From: Flavobacterium tructae
Lineage (GTDB): Bacteria > Bacteroidota > Bacteroidia > Flavobacteriales > Flavobacteriaceae
Length of the DNA stretch: 64,000 nt
NCBI RefSeq assembly: GCF_002217475.1
Contig: NZ_MUHH01000009.1
Coordinates: 1-64,000 of the forward strand
Direction: 5' to 3'
Shown: piece by piece, positions 18,035 to 26,770 of the stretch
Position numbering within the stretch: the first letter of the stretch is position 1
Layout of the letters: each line of letters begins with the position of its first letter
The notes under the pieces: model-generated
What the model was told of the DNA's origin: nothing
Seen by the model: the letters and a program-made list of their open reading frames with translations, nothing else
The model's database searches: none
Translations under genes and position numbers: made by a program

Positions 18035-18922
18035 TTACACTTGTTTCTTGTTTTTATAATGTTTCAAAACACCGTTTAAAATAACTGTAATTACAATTAT
18101 CAGGGCGCCAATATAAAATTCTGTACTCATTTTTTCTTTTCCTCCAAGAATAAAATAAGCCAGCATAATTCCGTAAACAGGCTCTAAATTAGTCGTTAAC
18201 ATTACGGTATAAGGCGTTAATTTCTGCATCACTTTCACTGAAGCAGTAAAGGCATAAGCGGTACAAACTGAAGCCAAAACAAGCAATAAAGCCCAGTTGT
18301 TTAGTGACATTGTAAAAAAATCGGCAGTGAATTTTCCTTGTACTAAAAAATAAATTGAAATAAAGAATACTCCGGCAGCAAACTCATAAAAAGTAATTAC
18401 CGAAGGATCGTGTTCTGTTATTAATTTCCCATTCATTAAAGTGAATAAAACCCCCAGAATAATAGCTGCTAATGCATAATACATTCCATGCAGATACTTT
18501 ACTTCGACCTGCATAATCAATGCTAAACCGGCAATAATAATCAATCCGAAGAAAACTTCGTAGAATAAGATCTTTCTTCCGTAAAAAAGAGGTTCCAGTA
18601 ACGACGCAAAAAATGCACCGAGTGAGAATATCGAAAGTGTTATAGAAACATTTGAAACGTGTATCGCTCTAAAAAAGAAAATCCAGTGAAGCGCAATCAG
18701 TAATCCCACAAAAATCAGTTTCGCAAAGGAAGTGGCGGAGATTACAAACGATTGTTTTTTGTACACAATAAATGCTGCCAAAAAAACTCCTGCAAGAAGC
18801 ATTCTGAACCAGACCAAATTTTCGGCATCAATGGTTATCAAAGCGCCCAGAATGGCCGTAAAACCCCAAATAAAAACAATTAAATGAAGATTTAAATAAC
18901 TTTTTAAATTATCGTTTCGCAT
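18035..18922 (-). CDS. EamA/DMT-family transporter
   Basis: 295 residues, about ten membrane helices in two EamA repeats (about 8-140 and 150-290), typical of drug/metabolite exporters. I place the start at ATG 18922 (MRNDNLKSYLNLHLIVFIWG), where homology begins. The frame is open further upstream but only overlaps lptG. The start overlaps the end of lptG by 14 nt, so the two are translated from one message. The substrate is unknown. Confidence 0.88.
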   Translation of the reverse strand: MRNDNLKSYLNLHLIVFIWGFTAILGALITIDAENLVWFRMLLAGVFLAAFIVYKKQSFVISATSFAKLIFVGLLIALHWIFFFRAIHVSNVSITLSIFSLGAFFASLLEPLFYGRKILFYEVFFGLIIIAGLALIMQVEVKYLHGMYYALAAIILGVLFTLMNGKLITEHDPSVITFYEFAAGVFFISIYFLVQGKFTADFFTMSLNNWALLLVLASVCTAYAFTASVKVMQKLTPYTVMLTTNLEPVYGIMLAYFILGGKEKMSTEFYIGALIIVITVILNGVLKHYKNKKQV

Positions 18923-19997
18923 TACGTAATAGGTAAACCGCCAGGATTCCGAAAACAATATTCGGGAGCCAGACAGCAAATAAAGGTGAGAAAGCAGATT
19001 TTTCGGCAAGTGTTCCGAATATTTTATCAAAGAACACAAAGGAGAAGGCAATTGCAATTCCGATCGCTAAATTAGTACCCATACCTCCACGGCGCTTCAT
19101 CGACGAAACGGCCACAGCGATAATAGTCAGAATAAAAGCCGAAACGGGTACACTGTATTTTTTGTAAAGCACAACCAAATACATATCAATATTTCCTGAG
19201 CCTCTTTTGCGTTCTTTTTCAATAAAATCGATTAGTTTTCCAAGTGGCAGGGTCTCTGCGATGTAAACTACAGGAGTTAAATCGGCTAGTTCAAATTTGA
19301 AAGCAACTCTTTTCTCAGGACTTTTTTCTATCTGATCGTTTAATTCTCCAAGAGTTCTTTTGGTGTAATCATACAAAGCATAAGTCTTAGATTTGGGATC
19401 CCATTTGATACGGCTGGCAGTAATTTTATAGGTTAGCTTTTCATTTTCGAAATGTTCTAATGTAAAATTAAAAGCCGTTTTAGACTCTTCATTAAAACTA
19501 TTGACAAAAATAAAATCGTTGTCATTAATCTGACGGTAAACATTGGTATTCTCGCCACGCATTAACTGTTTTCCGTTTCCTTTCAGGTACGTATACCTAA
19601 AATTATTAAAACCTTCACTGGCCGCGGGAACAATAAAAAACCCCATTAAAAGTACAAAAACCGAAACGATCGAAGCCCCAATAATATAAGGTCTTAAAAA
19701 ACGGGAAAATGAGATCCCGGAACTTAAAACGGCAATAATTTCTGTATTATTGGCCAATTTTGAGGTAAACCAAATTACAGATAAAAACAAAAAAATCGGA
19801 AATAAGGAATTCGCAAAATAAACCGTGAAATTGTAATAATAGATCGCAATTGCGGTAAACGGAATTTTATTTTCCAACATCTTATTCACCTTTTCAGAAA
19901 CGTCGATTACAATTCCAATTGGAATAAATAATAAAATCATCACTGAGAAAGTGGCTAAATATCTTTTTAAAATATACTTATCTATTATCGTTAACAT
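18909..19997 (-). CDS. LptF/LptG-family permease (LPS export)
   Basis: 362 residues. Begins LTIIDKYILKRYLATFSVMI, has N-terminal and C-terminal clusters of membrane helices (six in all) and a periplasmic beta-rich middle (about 130-260), the YjgP/YjgQ architecture. These permeases work with LptB to extract LPS from the inner membrane and pass it to the Lpt bridge. Bacteroidota usually have two such genes at separate loci; which paralogue this is cannot be told. It lies downstream of tgt and overlaps the EamA gene. Confidence 0.9.
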   Translation of the reverse strand: MLTIIDKYILKRYLATFSVMILLFIPIGIVIDVSEKVNKMLENKIPFTAIAIYYYNFTVYFANSLFPIFLFLSVIWFTSKLANNTEIIAVLSSGISFSRFLRPYIIGASIVSVFVLLMGFFIVPAASEGFNNFRYTYLKGNGKQLMRGENTNVYRQINDNDFIFVNSFNEESKTAFNFTLEHFENEKLTYKITASRIKWDPKSKTYALYDYTKRTLGELNDQIEKSPEKRVAFKFELADLTPVVYIAETLPLGKLIDFIEKERKRGSGNIDMYLVVLYKKYSVPVSAFILTIIAVAVSSMKRRGGMGTNLAIGIAIAFSFVFFDKIFGTLAEKSAFSPLFAVWLPNIVFGILAVYLLRNAKR

Positions 19998-20011
19998 AGT
20001 AAAGTTTAATC

Positions 20012-20059
20012 GATTATTTGTTTAACCGTTTAACCGAATAAACGATTAAACAAATCAAC
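20012..20059. repeat. Hairpin spacer between tgt and lptG
   Basis: ATTTGTTTAACCGTTTA is followed after 6 nt by TAAACGATTAAACAAAT, a 17-bp stem with one mismatch. It is built from the word GTTTAAC / CGTTTA and has no T tail, so it is more likely a spacer of the word-repeat type or an RNA stability element than a terminator. Confidence 0.65.
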
Positions 20060-20064
20060 TTATT

Positions 20065-21195
20065 TTAAAGTCTCTGACTCATATTTTTAACCATCATTTC
20101 TTTCCATGGTCTGAAATCGCCTGCTAAGATATGTTTTCTGGCTTCACGAACCAACCACATGTAAAAACCAAGATTGTGAATAGTCGCAATTTGTTTTCCT
20201 AAATACTCGTTAGCTGCAAATAAGTGACGTAAATACGCTTTTGTATATTCTGTATCCACAAAAGTATGTCCCATTTCATCGATTGGAGAAAAATCAGCTT
20301 CCCACTTTTTATTCTTGATGTTAATAGTTCCGTTTGCTGTAAACAACATACCGTTTCTGGCATTACGGGTTGGCATAACACAATCGAACATATCAATTCC
20401 TAAAGCAATATTTTCTAAGATATTAATCGGAGTTCCAACTCCCATTAAATAACGTGGTTTGTCCTCAGGTAAAATTTCGCAAACTACTTCGGTCATGGCA
20501 TACATTTCTTCTGCAGGTTCTCCTACAGACAAACCTCCAATTGCATTTCCTTGTTGTCCTGCATTTGCAATATATTCTGCCGACTGACGACGTAAATCTT
20601 TATAAGTACTTCCCTGAACAATTGGAAAAAATGTTTGTTCGTATCCATATTTATAAGGCACTTTATCCAAATGATTGATACAACGATCTAACCAGCGGTG
20701 GGTCATGTGCATCGAACGCTGTGCATATCTGTAATCACACGGATAAGGCGTACATTCATCAAAAGCCATGATAATATCGGCTCCAATAGTACGTTGAATT
20801 TCCATTACGCTTTCCGGCGAAAAAAAGTGGTACGAACCATCAATATGAGATTTGAACTTTACTCCTTCTTCCTTAATTTTTCTGTTATTAGAAAGGGAAT
20901 ACACCTGATATCCTCCAGAATCCGTTAAAATATTACGATCCCAATTCATAAATTTATGCAATCCACCTGCTTTCTCCAGAATTTCGGTCTGCGGACGTAA
21001 ATACAAATGATAGGTATTTCCAAGAATAATATCCGGATTGATATCGTCTTTAAGTTCTCGCTGATGCACTCCTTTTACAGAAGCCACCGTCCCGACAGGC
21101 ATAAAAATAGGCGTTTCGATTACGCCGTGATCTGTAGTAATACTTCCCGCTCTTGCTTTAGATTGCGGATCTCTTTGTAATAAATCAAACTTCAT
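20065..21195 (-). CDS. tgt: tRNA-guanine transglycosylase (Tgt) without the usual Zn cysteines
   Basis: 376 residues. Exchanges guanine 34 for preQ1 in tRNAs for Asp, Asn, His and Tyr. Catalytic motifs are intact: NILTDSGGYQVYSL, MAFDECTPYP and MFDCVMPTRNARNG. The C-terminal segment that normally carries a CxCxxC zinc site instead reads SPIDEMGHTFVDTEYTKAYL with no cysteine. A -7 element on the minus strand lies at 21216-21223 (TATCTTTG). It heads tgt-lptG-eamA. Confidence 0.96.
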   Translation of the reverse strand: MKFDLLQRDPQSKARAGSITTDHGVIETPIFMPVGTVASVKGVHQRELKDDINPDIILGNTYHLYLRPQTEILEKAGGLHKFMNWDRNILTDSGGYQVYSLSNNRKIKEEGVKFKSHIDGSYHFFSPESVMEIQRTIGADIIMAFDECTPYPCDYRYAQRSMHMTHRWLDRCINHLDKVPYKYGYEQTFFPIVQGSTYKDLRRQSAEYIANAGQQGNAIGGLSVGEPAEEMYAMTEVVCEILPEDKPRYLMGVGTPINILENIALGIDMFDCVMPTRNARNGMLFTANGTINIKNKKWEADFSPIDEMGHTFVDTEYTKAYLRHLFAANEYLGKQIATIHNLGFYMWLVREARKHILAGDFRPWKEMMVKNMSQRL

Positions 21196-21239
21196 CTGTT
21201 TCTTTTTTCAGTCGGCAAAGATAAGCTAATTTCAGAGAA

Positions 21240-21425
21240 AATTAATTAGATAATTTGGCAATTAGAAAATTAGATAATTTGGATGTTGGATTGTTAGATT
21301 ATTGGATCGCTGGAATTTTAGATAGTCCGATTATTTAGGCAACTTTATTTTTAATGCAGTCAGAAACCTGAAACTTTTAAACTTGAAACTTTTAAACTTG
21401 AAACTTTTAAACCTGAAACCTGAAA
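21240..21425. repeat. Two word-repeat arrays upstream of the deacetylase gene
   Basis: The first array (21241-21340) iterates AATTAGATAATTTGG, TTGGATTGTTAGATTATTGG and similar words. The second (21366-21428) iterates CTTGAAACTTTTAAA and CTGAAACC, the same vocabulary as the hairpin at 37135-37204. The 319-nt gap contains no other gene. A -7-like TAATTTTG lies at 21457-21464, before the next gene. Confidence 0.65.
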
Positions 21426-21514
21426 CCATTAATGCGTATTTATCATGAAAAAAATCTAATTTTGATAAAACAGAAAATCCGCTTAATCTCCTCTATACAA
21501 AAAGACAACTAAAA

Positions 21515-22375
21515 ATGAACCTAGCACAAAAACTTGGATATCCTGAAAATACTAAACTATTAATTATTCATGCTGATGATGCCGGCCTGTCGCATTCTGA
21601 AAATCAGGCAACCATAAAAACACTGCAAAATGGCTATGTAAACTCTTACAGCATAATGGTTCCCTGCCCATGGTTTTTCGAAATGGCAAATTTTGCCAAA
21701 GACAATCCGCAGTACGATTGTGGTATTCACCTCACCTTAACCTGCGAATGGGAGAATTACAAATTTGGTCCGGTTCTTCCACTTTCTGAGGTTTCAAGTT
21801 TAACAGATCAAAATGGTCATTTCTACAAAAACAGAACTGATTTTAAAAACAATGCAAAACTTCCTGAAATCAGGAAAGAACTTACTGCTCAGATCGAAAA
21901 AGCTTTACAATTCGGAATACAGCCTACCCATCTTGATTCACACATGTGTAGCATCGGTGTAACTCCTGAAATTTTAGAAATTTATAAAGAACTTGGAAAA
22001 CAGTACAATCTTCCAGTTTTCATTAACAAACAATTTGTTGAATCCATAAGTTTATCTAACGAAAAATATAATTTTGAAGACACTCTTCTCGCTGATCATT
22101 TATTGATTGGATATTTTTCGGACTTTGAAAAAGGGGAATTAAGAAAATCATACTCTAAGGCACTGGATAATGCCCTCCCGGGATTAAATGTATTTCTGCT
22201 TCACCCTGCTTTTGACGATTTTGAAATGCAGGGCATCACCCTAAATCATCCTAATTTTGGTTCGGCCTGGCGACAAATTGACTTTGACTTTTTTACCAGT
22301 GAAGAATGCGGTACAAAACTGAAAGAAAATAACATTCAACTGGTGACCTGGCGAGAGATTGGATCAATTGGATAA
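21515..22375 (+). CDS. ChbG/HpnK (YdjC)-family carbohydrate deacetylase
   Basis: 286 residues. Metal-binding and catalytic motifs of the family are intact: [15 protein letters not shown] near the N-terminus, [10 protein letters not shown] (about 72-81), and [11 protein letters not shown] (about 137-147). Such enzymes remove N-acetyl groups from oligosaccharides such as chitobiose, or from hopanoid sugars. There is no signal peptide, so it is cytosolic. Identical 22-nt word repeats lie on either side of this gene (21244-21265 and 22374-22395), so it may have been placed here as a cassette (inference). Confidence 0.88.
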   Translation: MNLAQKLGYPENTKLLIIHADDAGLSHSENQATIKTLQNGYVNSYSIMVPCPWFFEMANFAKDNPQYDCGIHLTLTCEWENYKFGPVLPLSEVSSLTDQNGHFYKNRTDFKNNAKLPEIRKELTAQIEKALQFGIQPTHLDSHMCSIGVTPEILEIYKELGKQYNLPVFINKQFVESISLSNEKYNFEDTLLADHLLIGYFSDFEKGELRKSYSKALDNALPGLNVFLLHPAFDDFEMQGITLNHPNFGSAWRQIDFDFFTSEECGTKLKENNIQLVTWREIGSIG

Positions 22376-22395
22376 TTAGATAATTTGGCAATTAG
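22374..22395. repeat. Direct copy of the AATTAGATAATTTGG spacer word
   Basis: Identical over 22 nt to 21244-21265, and close to 53380-53403. It begins inside the stop codon of the deacetylase gene. The rest of the gap to 22570 holds no gene I can support. Confidence 0.7.
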
Positions 22396-22569
22396 TCATT
22401 TCTCCTTTTTGCAATCTCATAAAAACGGGATGACACACAAAACGTGCTTTGAAATCATGGTGACGCCTCTTTTTTACTTTATAAAATCGAAACATTCCCT
22501 TTTTTTCTCTGTAGGAAGACAAAAAAGAGTGATTATTTCATTTTTACAGGAAACTAAAGCGAAAAATCA

Positions 22570-22601
22570 TTTGTCTCCCCGCAAAATAAAAATTACTTTT
22601 G
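22570..22601 (+). promoter_or_regulatory. Promoter of the transketolase genes
   Basis: TTTG at 22570-22573, 20 nt, TACTTTTG at 22594-22601, then ATG 25 nt on. It matches the Bacteroidota consensus at both elements. Confidence 0.8.
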
Positions 22602-22626
22602 CACCAGTTTAACTTTTACACATAAA

Positions 22627-23475
22627 ATGAAGCCTAACACACAACAATTAAGCGATTTAACTATCCAAGTAAGAAGAGACATTCTTCGAATGGTACATGC
22701 TGTCAACTCAGGTCACCCAGGTGGTTCATTAGGTTGTACTGAATTTTTGGTAACACTCTACCAAAACATTATGGAACGCAAAGAAGGTTTTGATATGAAC
22801 GGAATTGGAGAAGATCTTTTCTTCCTTTCAAACGGACATATTTCTCCTGTTTTTTATAGCGTATTAGCACGTAGCGGTTATTTCCCTGTTTCAGAACTTG
22901 CCACTTTCAGATTACTAAACTCTCGTTTGCAAGGACATCCAACAACTCATGAAGGATTACCTGGAATTCGCATGGCTTCTGGTTCATTAGGACAAGGTTT
23001 ATCTGTAGCTATTGGCGCTGCCGAAGCAAAAAAACTAAACAAAGACAATCATTTAATTTACAGCTTACACGGAGATGGTGAATTACAAGAAGGTCAAAAC
23101 TGGGAAGCGATCATGTATGCTTCTGCTAAAAAAGTAGACAACCTTATTGCAACTGTAGACGTTAACGGAAAACAAATTGACGGAACAACTGACGAAGTTT
23201 TAGCAATGGGAAGTCTTCGTGCAAAATTTGAAGCTTTTGACTGGGACGTTCTTGAAATTAAAGAAGGAAACAATATCGAAGCTATTATTGCAGGTTTAAA
23301 CGATGCAAAATCAAGAACCGGAAAAGGAAAACCAGTTTGTATTTTGCTATATACAGAAATGGGTAACGGAGTTGATTTTATGATGCACACACATGCATGG
23401 CATGGTAAAGCACCAAACAACGATCAGTTGGCAAGTGCTCTGGCTCAAAACACATCAACTTTAGCAGACTATTAA
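22627..23475 (+). CDS. Transketolase, N-terminal (thiamine-diphosphate) subunit
   Basis: 282 residues. Carries the ThDP-binding half: VNSGHPGGSLG, the GSLGQGLSVAIG stretch and the Mg-ThDP motif HGDGELQEGQNWEA. The protein ends where the pyrimidine-binding half would begin; that half is the next gene, so this is a split transketolase like those of archaea and many Bacteroidota. It transfers two-carbon units in the non-oxidative pentose phosphate pathway. It is the first gene of the pair under a strong promoter. Confidence 0.95.
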   Translation: MKPNTQQLSDLTIQVRRDILRMVHAVNSGHPGGSLGCTEFLVTLYQNIMERKEGFDMNGIGEDLFFLSNGHISPVFYSVLARSGYFPVSELATFRLLNSRLQGHPTTHEGLPGIRMASGSLGQGLSVAIGAAEAKKLNKDNHLIYSLHGDGELQEGQNWEAIMYASAKKVDNLIATVDVNGKQIDGTTDEVLAMGSLRAKFEAFDWDVLEIKEGNNIEAIIAGLNDAKSRTGKGKPVCILLYTEMGNGVDFMMHTHAWHGKAPNNDQLASALAQNTSTLADY

Positions 23476-23545
23476 AAACAGCTTTAAGCCTTAAGCAGTA
23501 AGCTTTATGCCTATTGCCTACAGCCTATTGCGTACAGCAAAAAAA
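23476..23545. repeat. Word-repeat spacer between the transketolase halves
   Basis: Starts at the stop codon and runs to just before the next start. The left arm iterates GCTTTAAGC, CTTAAGC, AGTAAGC; the right arm iterates GCCTATTGCCTACAGC. The arms are partly complementary. It shares the word with 3194-3290. Confidence 0.65.
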
Positions 23546-23550
23546 CAAAA

Positions 23551-24504
23551 ATGAAAAAATATACAAATACAGGAAGTAAAGATACTCGTTCGGGTTTTGG
23601 AGCGGGAATGACTGAACTAGGTCAAAAGAACGAAAATGTTGTAGCATTATGTGCGGATTTAATTGGATCATTAAAATTTGATGATTTCAAAAAAAATCAC
23701 CCGGAACGTTTCTTTCAAATCGGAATCGCTGAAGCAAATATGATCGGAATCGCTGCAGGTTTAACTATTGGAGGAAAAATTCCTTTTACAGGAACTTTCG
23801 CTAACTTTTCTACAGGAAGAGTTTATGACCAAATCCGTCAATCAGTTGCTTATTCTGATAAAAACGTAAAAATTTGTGCTTCTCACGCTGGTTTAACACT
23901 AGGTGAAGACGGAGCAACACACCAAATTCTTGAAGATATTGGGTTAATGAAAATGTTACCTGGAATGACTGTAATCAATACTTGCGATTACAATCAGACT
24001 AAAGCTGCTACTTTAGCATTAGCAGATCACCACGGACCGGCTTACTTGCGTTTCGGTCGTCCGGTAGTACCTAACTTCACTCCTGCTGATGAGCCTTTCG
24101 TAATTGGAAAAGCCATTTTATTAAACGAAGGAACTGATGTAACTATCGTTGCAACTGGACACTTGGTTTGGGAGGCACTTATTGCTGCCGAAGCTCTTGA
24201 AGCAAAAGGAATCTCTGCTGAAGTAATCAACATCCACACCATTAAACCTCTTGATGAAGAAGCCATTCTAAAATCATTAGCTAAAACAAAATGTGTGGTA
24301 ACCGCCGAAGAACACAACATCCTTGGAGGTCTTGGTGAAAGCGTTTCAAGAGTATTAGCGCTAAACAATCCTGCACCGCAAGAATTTGTTGCTGTTAACG
24401 ACAGTTTTGGTGAATCTGGAACTCCGGAGCAGCTAATGGAAAAATACAAATTAAACAATCAGGCGATCGTTGAAGCTGTAGAAAGAGTAATCAAAAGAAA
24501 ATAA
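23551..24504 (+). CDS. Transketolase, C-terminal (pyrimidine-binding) subunit
   Basis: 317 residues. Holds the PYR domain with the catalytic Glu region (QIGIAEANMIGIAAGLTIGG) and the C-terminal transketolase domain (VTAEEHNILGGLGESVS). It pairs with the preceding subunit. The 75-nt gap between them is entirely word-repeat DNA, so equal translation of both halves depends on readthrough of that structure. A strong terminator follows. Confidence 0.95.
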   Translation: MKKYTNTGSKDTRSGFGAGMTELGQKNENVVALCADLIGSLKFDDFKKNHPERFFQIGIAEANMIGIAAGLTIGGKIPFTGTFANFSTGRVYDQIRQSVAYSDKNVKICASHAGLTLGEDGATHQILEDIGLMKMLPGMTVINTCDYNQTKAATLALADHHGPAYLRFGRPVVPNFTPADEPFVIGKAILLNEGTDVTIVATGHLVWEALIAAEALEAKGISAEVINIHTIKPLDEEAILKSLAKTKCVVTAEEHNILGGLGESVSRVLALNNPAPQEFVAVNDSFGESGTPEQLMEKYKLNNQAIVEAVERVIKRK

Positions 24505-24527
24505 TCACTTCATTTTCTTACTTTATA

Positions 24528-24559
24528 AAAAACCCCGAAAAGCAATTTTCGGGGTTTTT
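24528..24559 (+). terminator. Terminator after transketolase
   Basis: AAAAACCCCGAAAA, loop GCA, then ATTTTCGGGGTTTTT. GC-rich core and T tail. Confidence 0.92.
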
Positions 24560-24904
24560 CATTTTAAAACCTCTCCTTAAGAGAGAATTAGAACATATTT
24601 CACCTTACCTTCATCTTTATAAAATTTCTTTTTACTTCACACAGATTTTGCAGATTTTAATTTTAGAAACTAGCAATGTCTCTTTCTAAATCTGTATAAG
24701 ACAAAAAAGACTCTGAATGTATTGAGATTAGAGTTTACAATACTTTGTACCACGCTTTTATTTCAAATATATTCTCATTGAGATCCAGAACGAATCTTAA
24801 AACTGATTTACGTTTTTTTTAAGCAAAAATCTGCCGAATCTGCGCGAAAACAAATCTTCAAATTCCTGATTAAACAGATAAAAAGCATCGTCTTTCAAGT
24901 CATA
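24560..24904. other. Gene-free gap with degenerate word repeats
   Basis: No protein gene is supported. The stretch CACAGATTTTGCAGATTT near 24638 and AATCTGCCGAATCTGCG near 24828 are iterations of an ATCTGC-type word that recurs at 54851-54895. CTCATTGAGATCC near 24775 is the only short inverted repeat I noticed. Confidence 0.5.
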
Positions 24905-24937
24905 AAAAAAACCTCGAAATCACTTTCGAGGTTTTAT
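24905..24937 (-). terminator. Terminator of FKBP lipoprotein gene
   Basis: AAAACCTCGAAA and TTTCGAGGTTTT pair closely. On the minus strand this leads into a T run right after the stop codon. Confidence 0.88.
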
Positions 24938-24956
24938 CTTTTATACAAGCTAAAAT

Positions 24957-26144
24957 TTAGTTCTGCTTAAAAGGATATGTTTTATCCAAATGAATCTTTA
25001 ATCTTGGCTTATCCGTATAATCTGCTTCTATAAATTTTCTTGCATTGGTATACGATTCCGGCTTGCTAGGGTCAGTAAGCGCCCCTGTTGGTCTTCTAGG
25101 AATACCCCTCGGCTCTGTTTCATCAACATTTGGAGTTAGAGGATTATCTACAGTTGGCTCCCAAGGATAATACTTACTAGCACCATAATTAATTCCATTT
25201 ACAATCCCTACTTCAGTTGCTGGTTTCGTAATTTCAAATCGGGTTGTAAAACCATCTCCGTCATCGTCCAGATCAAGGAAGTCTGAAATTCCATCACCAT
25301 CTGTATCATCTGCTAATCCGGCTGGAGGATTTGGATATTTTGTTTTATTGATACCAAAATCATACAAATAACCATCGCCATTAAGATCTTCTAAATAATC
25401 CGGAATACCATCTCCAACTACAAGTCTGTCACCATTTGCTGAAGTACTTACTTCATTATCCATTCTTTGAAGATCATACAATTTAAAGCTAAAAACTATT
25501 GGAGAATATGCCGGGATAGCATCTTTAACATCACCATAATACGCCAGTCCTGAAGGTAAAAACATCACTCCGGCACCAAAACCACTGTAGGTAATAACCC
25601 CATTACTATCCGTACTTGAAGTACCCGTTTTAAACTTCGGAAAAATCTCTGACCAGCCTTCAATTACAGTCTTTTCAACCGCATATGGGAACAAATTAAA
25701 AACTACCTGATTATTATTGGAAGTATCGAAAACTGTCCCATTCAATAAATTACCAGAGTAAGAAGATACAATTTTATCTGTATTTGTTGGAGAACTGCCA
25801 ACTCCTTTTCTCAAGGTTAAATAATAGACTTTATAAGTAACATCATTACTATATACGTCTCTTGTATCTAAAACATACGTTTTCTGATCCCAAATGGAAA
25901 CATTTCCGTCGCCGGGAACTATTTTCTTTATCACTACATCCTGATCTTGCGGATTACCAGGACTATTTGTCACAATGATATAATTTGTCTTTAAATATTT
26001 GACAATAGAATCATTATCAGCTTTATACTGCGTAGCATAATCTCTTAACGGAGTAATCACCACCTCATCATCATCCTTTTTACTACAAGAAACAAACGAA
26101 ATACCTGCAAGCAATAAAATAAAATAATATTTAAATTTATTCAT
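24957..26144 (-). CDS. FKBP-type peptidyl-prolyl isomerase lipoprotein with Ca-binding type repeats
   Basis: 395 residues. Signal peptide with lipobox SFVSC and an acidic stretch right after the Cys (SKKDDDE), which in Bacteroidota can direct lipoproteins to the cell surface. The middle (about 110-255) is an FKBP-like domain (GTVFDTSNNN, VIEGWSEIFPKFKTG, LPSGLAYYG). The C-terminal part carries aspartate-rich repeats (DGDGISDFLDLDDDGDGF), like thrombospondin type 3 calcium sites. It probably folds or stabilises envelope or surface proteins. Confidence 0.85.
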   Translation of the reverse strand: MNKFKYYFILLLAGISFVSCSKKDDDEVVITPLRDYATQYKADNDSIVKYLKTNYIIVTNSPGNPQDQDVVIKKIVPGDGNVSIWDQKTYVLDTRDVYSNDVTYKVYYLTLRKGVGSSPTNTDKIVSSYSGNLLNGTVFDTSNNNQVVFNLFPYAVEKTVIEGWSEIFPKFKTGTSSTDSNGVITYSGFGAGVMFLPSGLAYYGDVKDAIPAYSPIVFSFKLYDLQRMDNEVSTSANGDRLVVGDGIPDYLEDLNGDGYLYDFGINKTKYPNPPAGLADDTDGDGISDFLDLDDDGDGFTTRFEITKPATEVGIVNGINYGASKYYPWEPTVDNPLTPNVDETEPRGIPRRPTGALTDPSKPESYTNARKFIEADYTDKPRLKIHLDKTYPFKQN

Positions 26145-26223
26145 TATTGTTAATTTTTTAGGTGCGCAAGATACAATATTGATTTATTTTTGTAAAGATT
26201 TTAACTTCGATTTTAGAAAAATT

Positions 26224-26613
26224 ATGAGAATAGATAAATACCTCTGGTGCGTACGATATTACAAGACCAGAAACATGGTTACGGAGGCCTGCAAAAAGAA
26301 CCATATCACTGTAAACGGGCAAGTTGCCAAACCATCCAAAGAGGTTTTCCCAACCGACAGAATTACTTTTAGAAAGGATCAGATTACACAAATTATAACT
26401 GTACTCGATATTCCTGAAAGCCGTGTTGGAGCAAAACTGGTTGATATATATCGAAAAAACGAAACTCCGCCTGAAGCATATGCTCATCTGGAATTACTAA
26501 AACTATCAAAAGAACATTATCGTAAAAGCGGTACCGGAAGGCCGACCAAAAAAGACCGTCGTGATATTGACGAATATGGAAATGAGATTTTTGACGAGGA
26601 AGAAGACGTTTAA
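26224..26613 (+). CDS. S4-domain RNA-binding protein (Hsp15-like)
   Basis: 129 residues. The S4 fold spans the first 60 (MRIDKYLWCVRYYKTRNMVT, HITVNGQVAKPSKEV), then a charged tail as in Hsp15/HslR, which binds stalled 50S subunits with nascent peptidyl-tRNA. I start at ATG 26224, where the family begins, not at the in-frame codon 45 nt upstream, which overlaps the -7 element TATTTTTG (26185-26192). Confidence 0.88.
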   Translation: MRIDKYLWCVRYYKTRNMVTEACKKNHITVNGQVAKPSKEVFPTDRITFRKDQITQIITVLDIPESRVGAKLVDIYRKNETPPEAYAHLELLKLSKEHYRKSGTGRPTKKDRRDIDEYGNEIFDEEEDV

Positions 26614-26760
26614 AATTCAAATTCCAAATTTCAAAATTCAAAATTCAAAATTCAAACCTTACGTCCGTAAAAATTTCACAGATAAAATCATAAAAATTCC
26701 ATTATCAAAATTGGAATTTGGATTTTTCATATTGGAATTTAAATTAATTATATTAGCAAA
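26614..26760. repeat. Word-repeat spacer (AAATTC / GGAATTT family)
   Basis: Begins directly after the stop codon with iterations of AAATTCAAATTCC and CAAAATTC. The far side (26700-26750) iterates ATTGGAATTTGG, the reverse complement of the left vocabulary. The middle of the spacer is not repetitive. The two sides could pair in RNA. Confidence 0.65.
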
Positions 26761-26770
26761 AAAATAAATC

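Noticed and set aside
18923..19057. N-terminal extension of the EamA transporter
   Set aside because: It only overlaps lptG and does not resemble the family; ATG 18922 gives the normal start.
22385..22612. 75-codon frame between the deacetylase and transketolase genes
   Set aside because: It starts in a word repeat and overlaps the transketolase promoter; the composition looks like chance.
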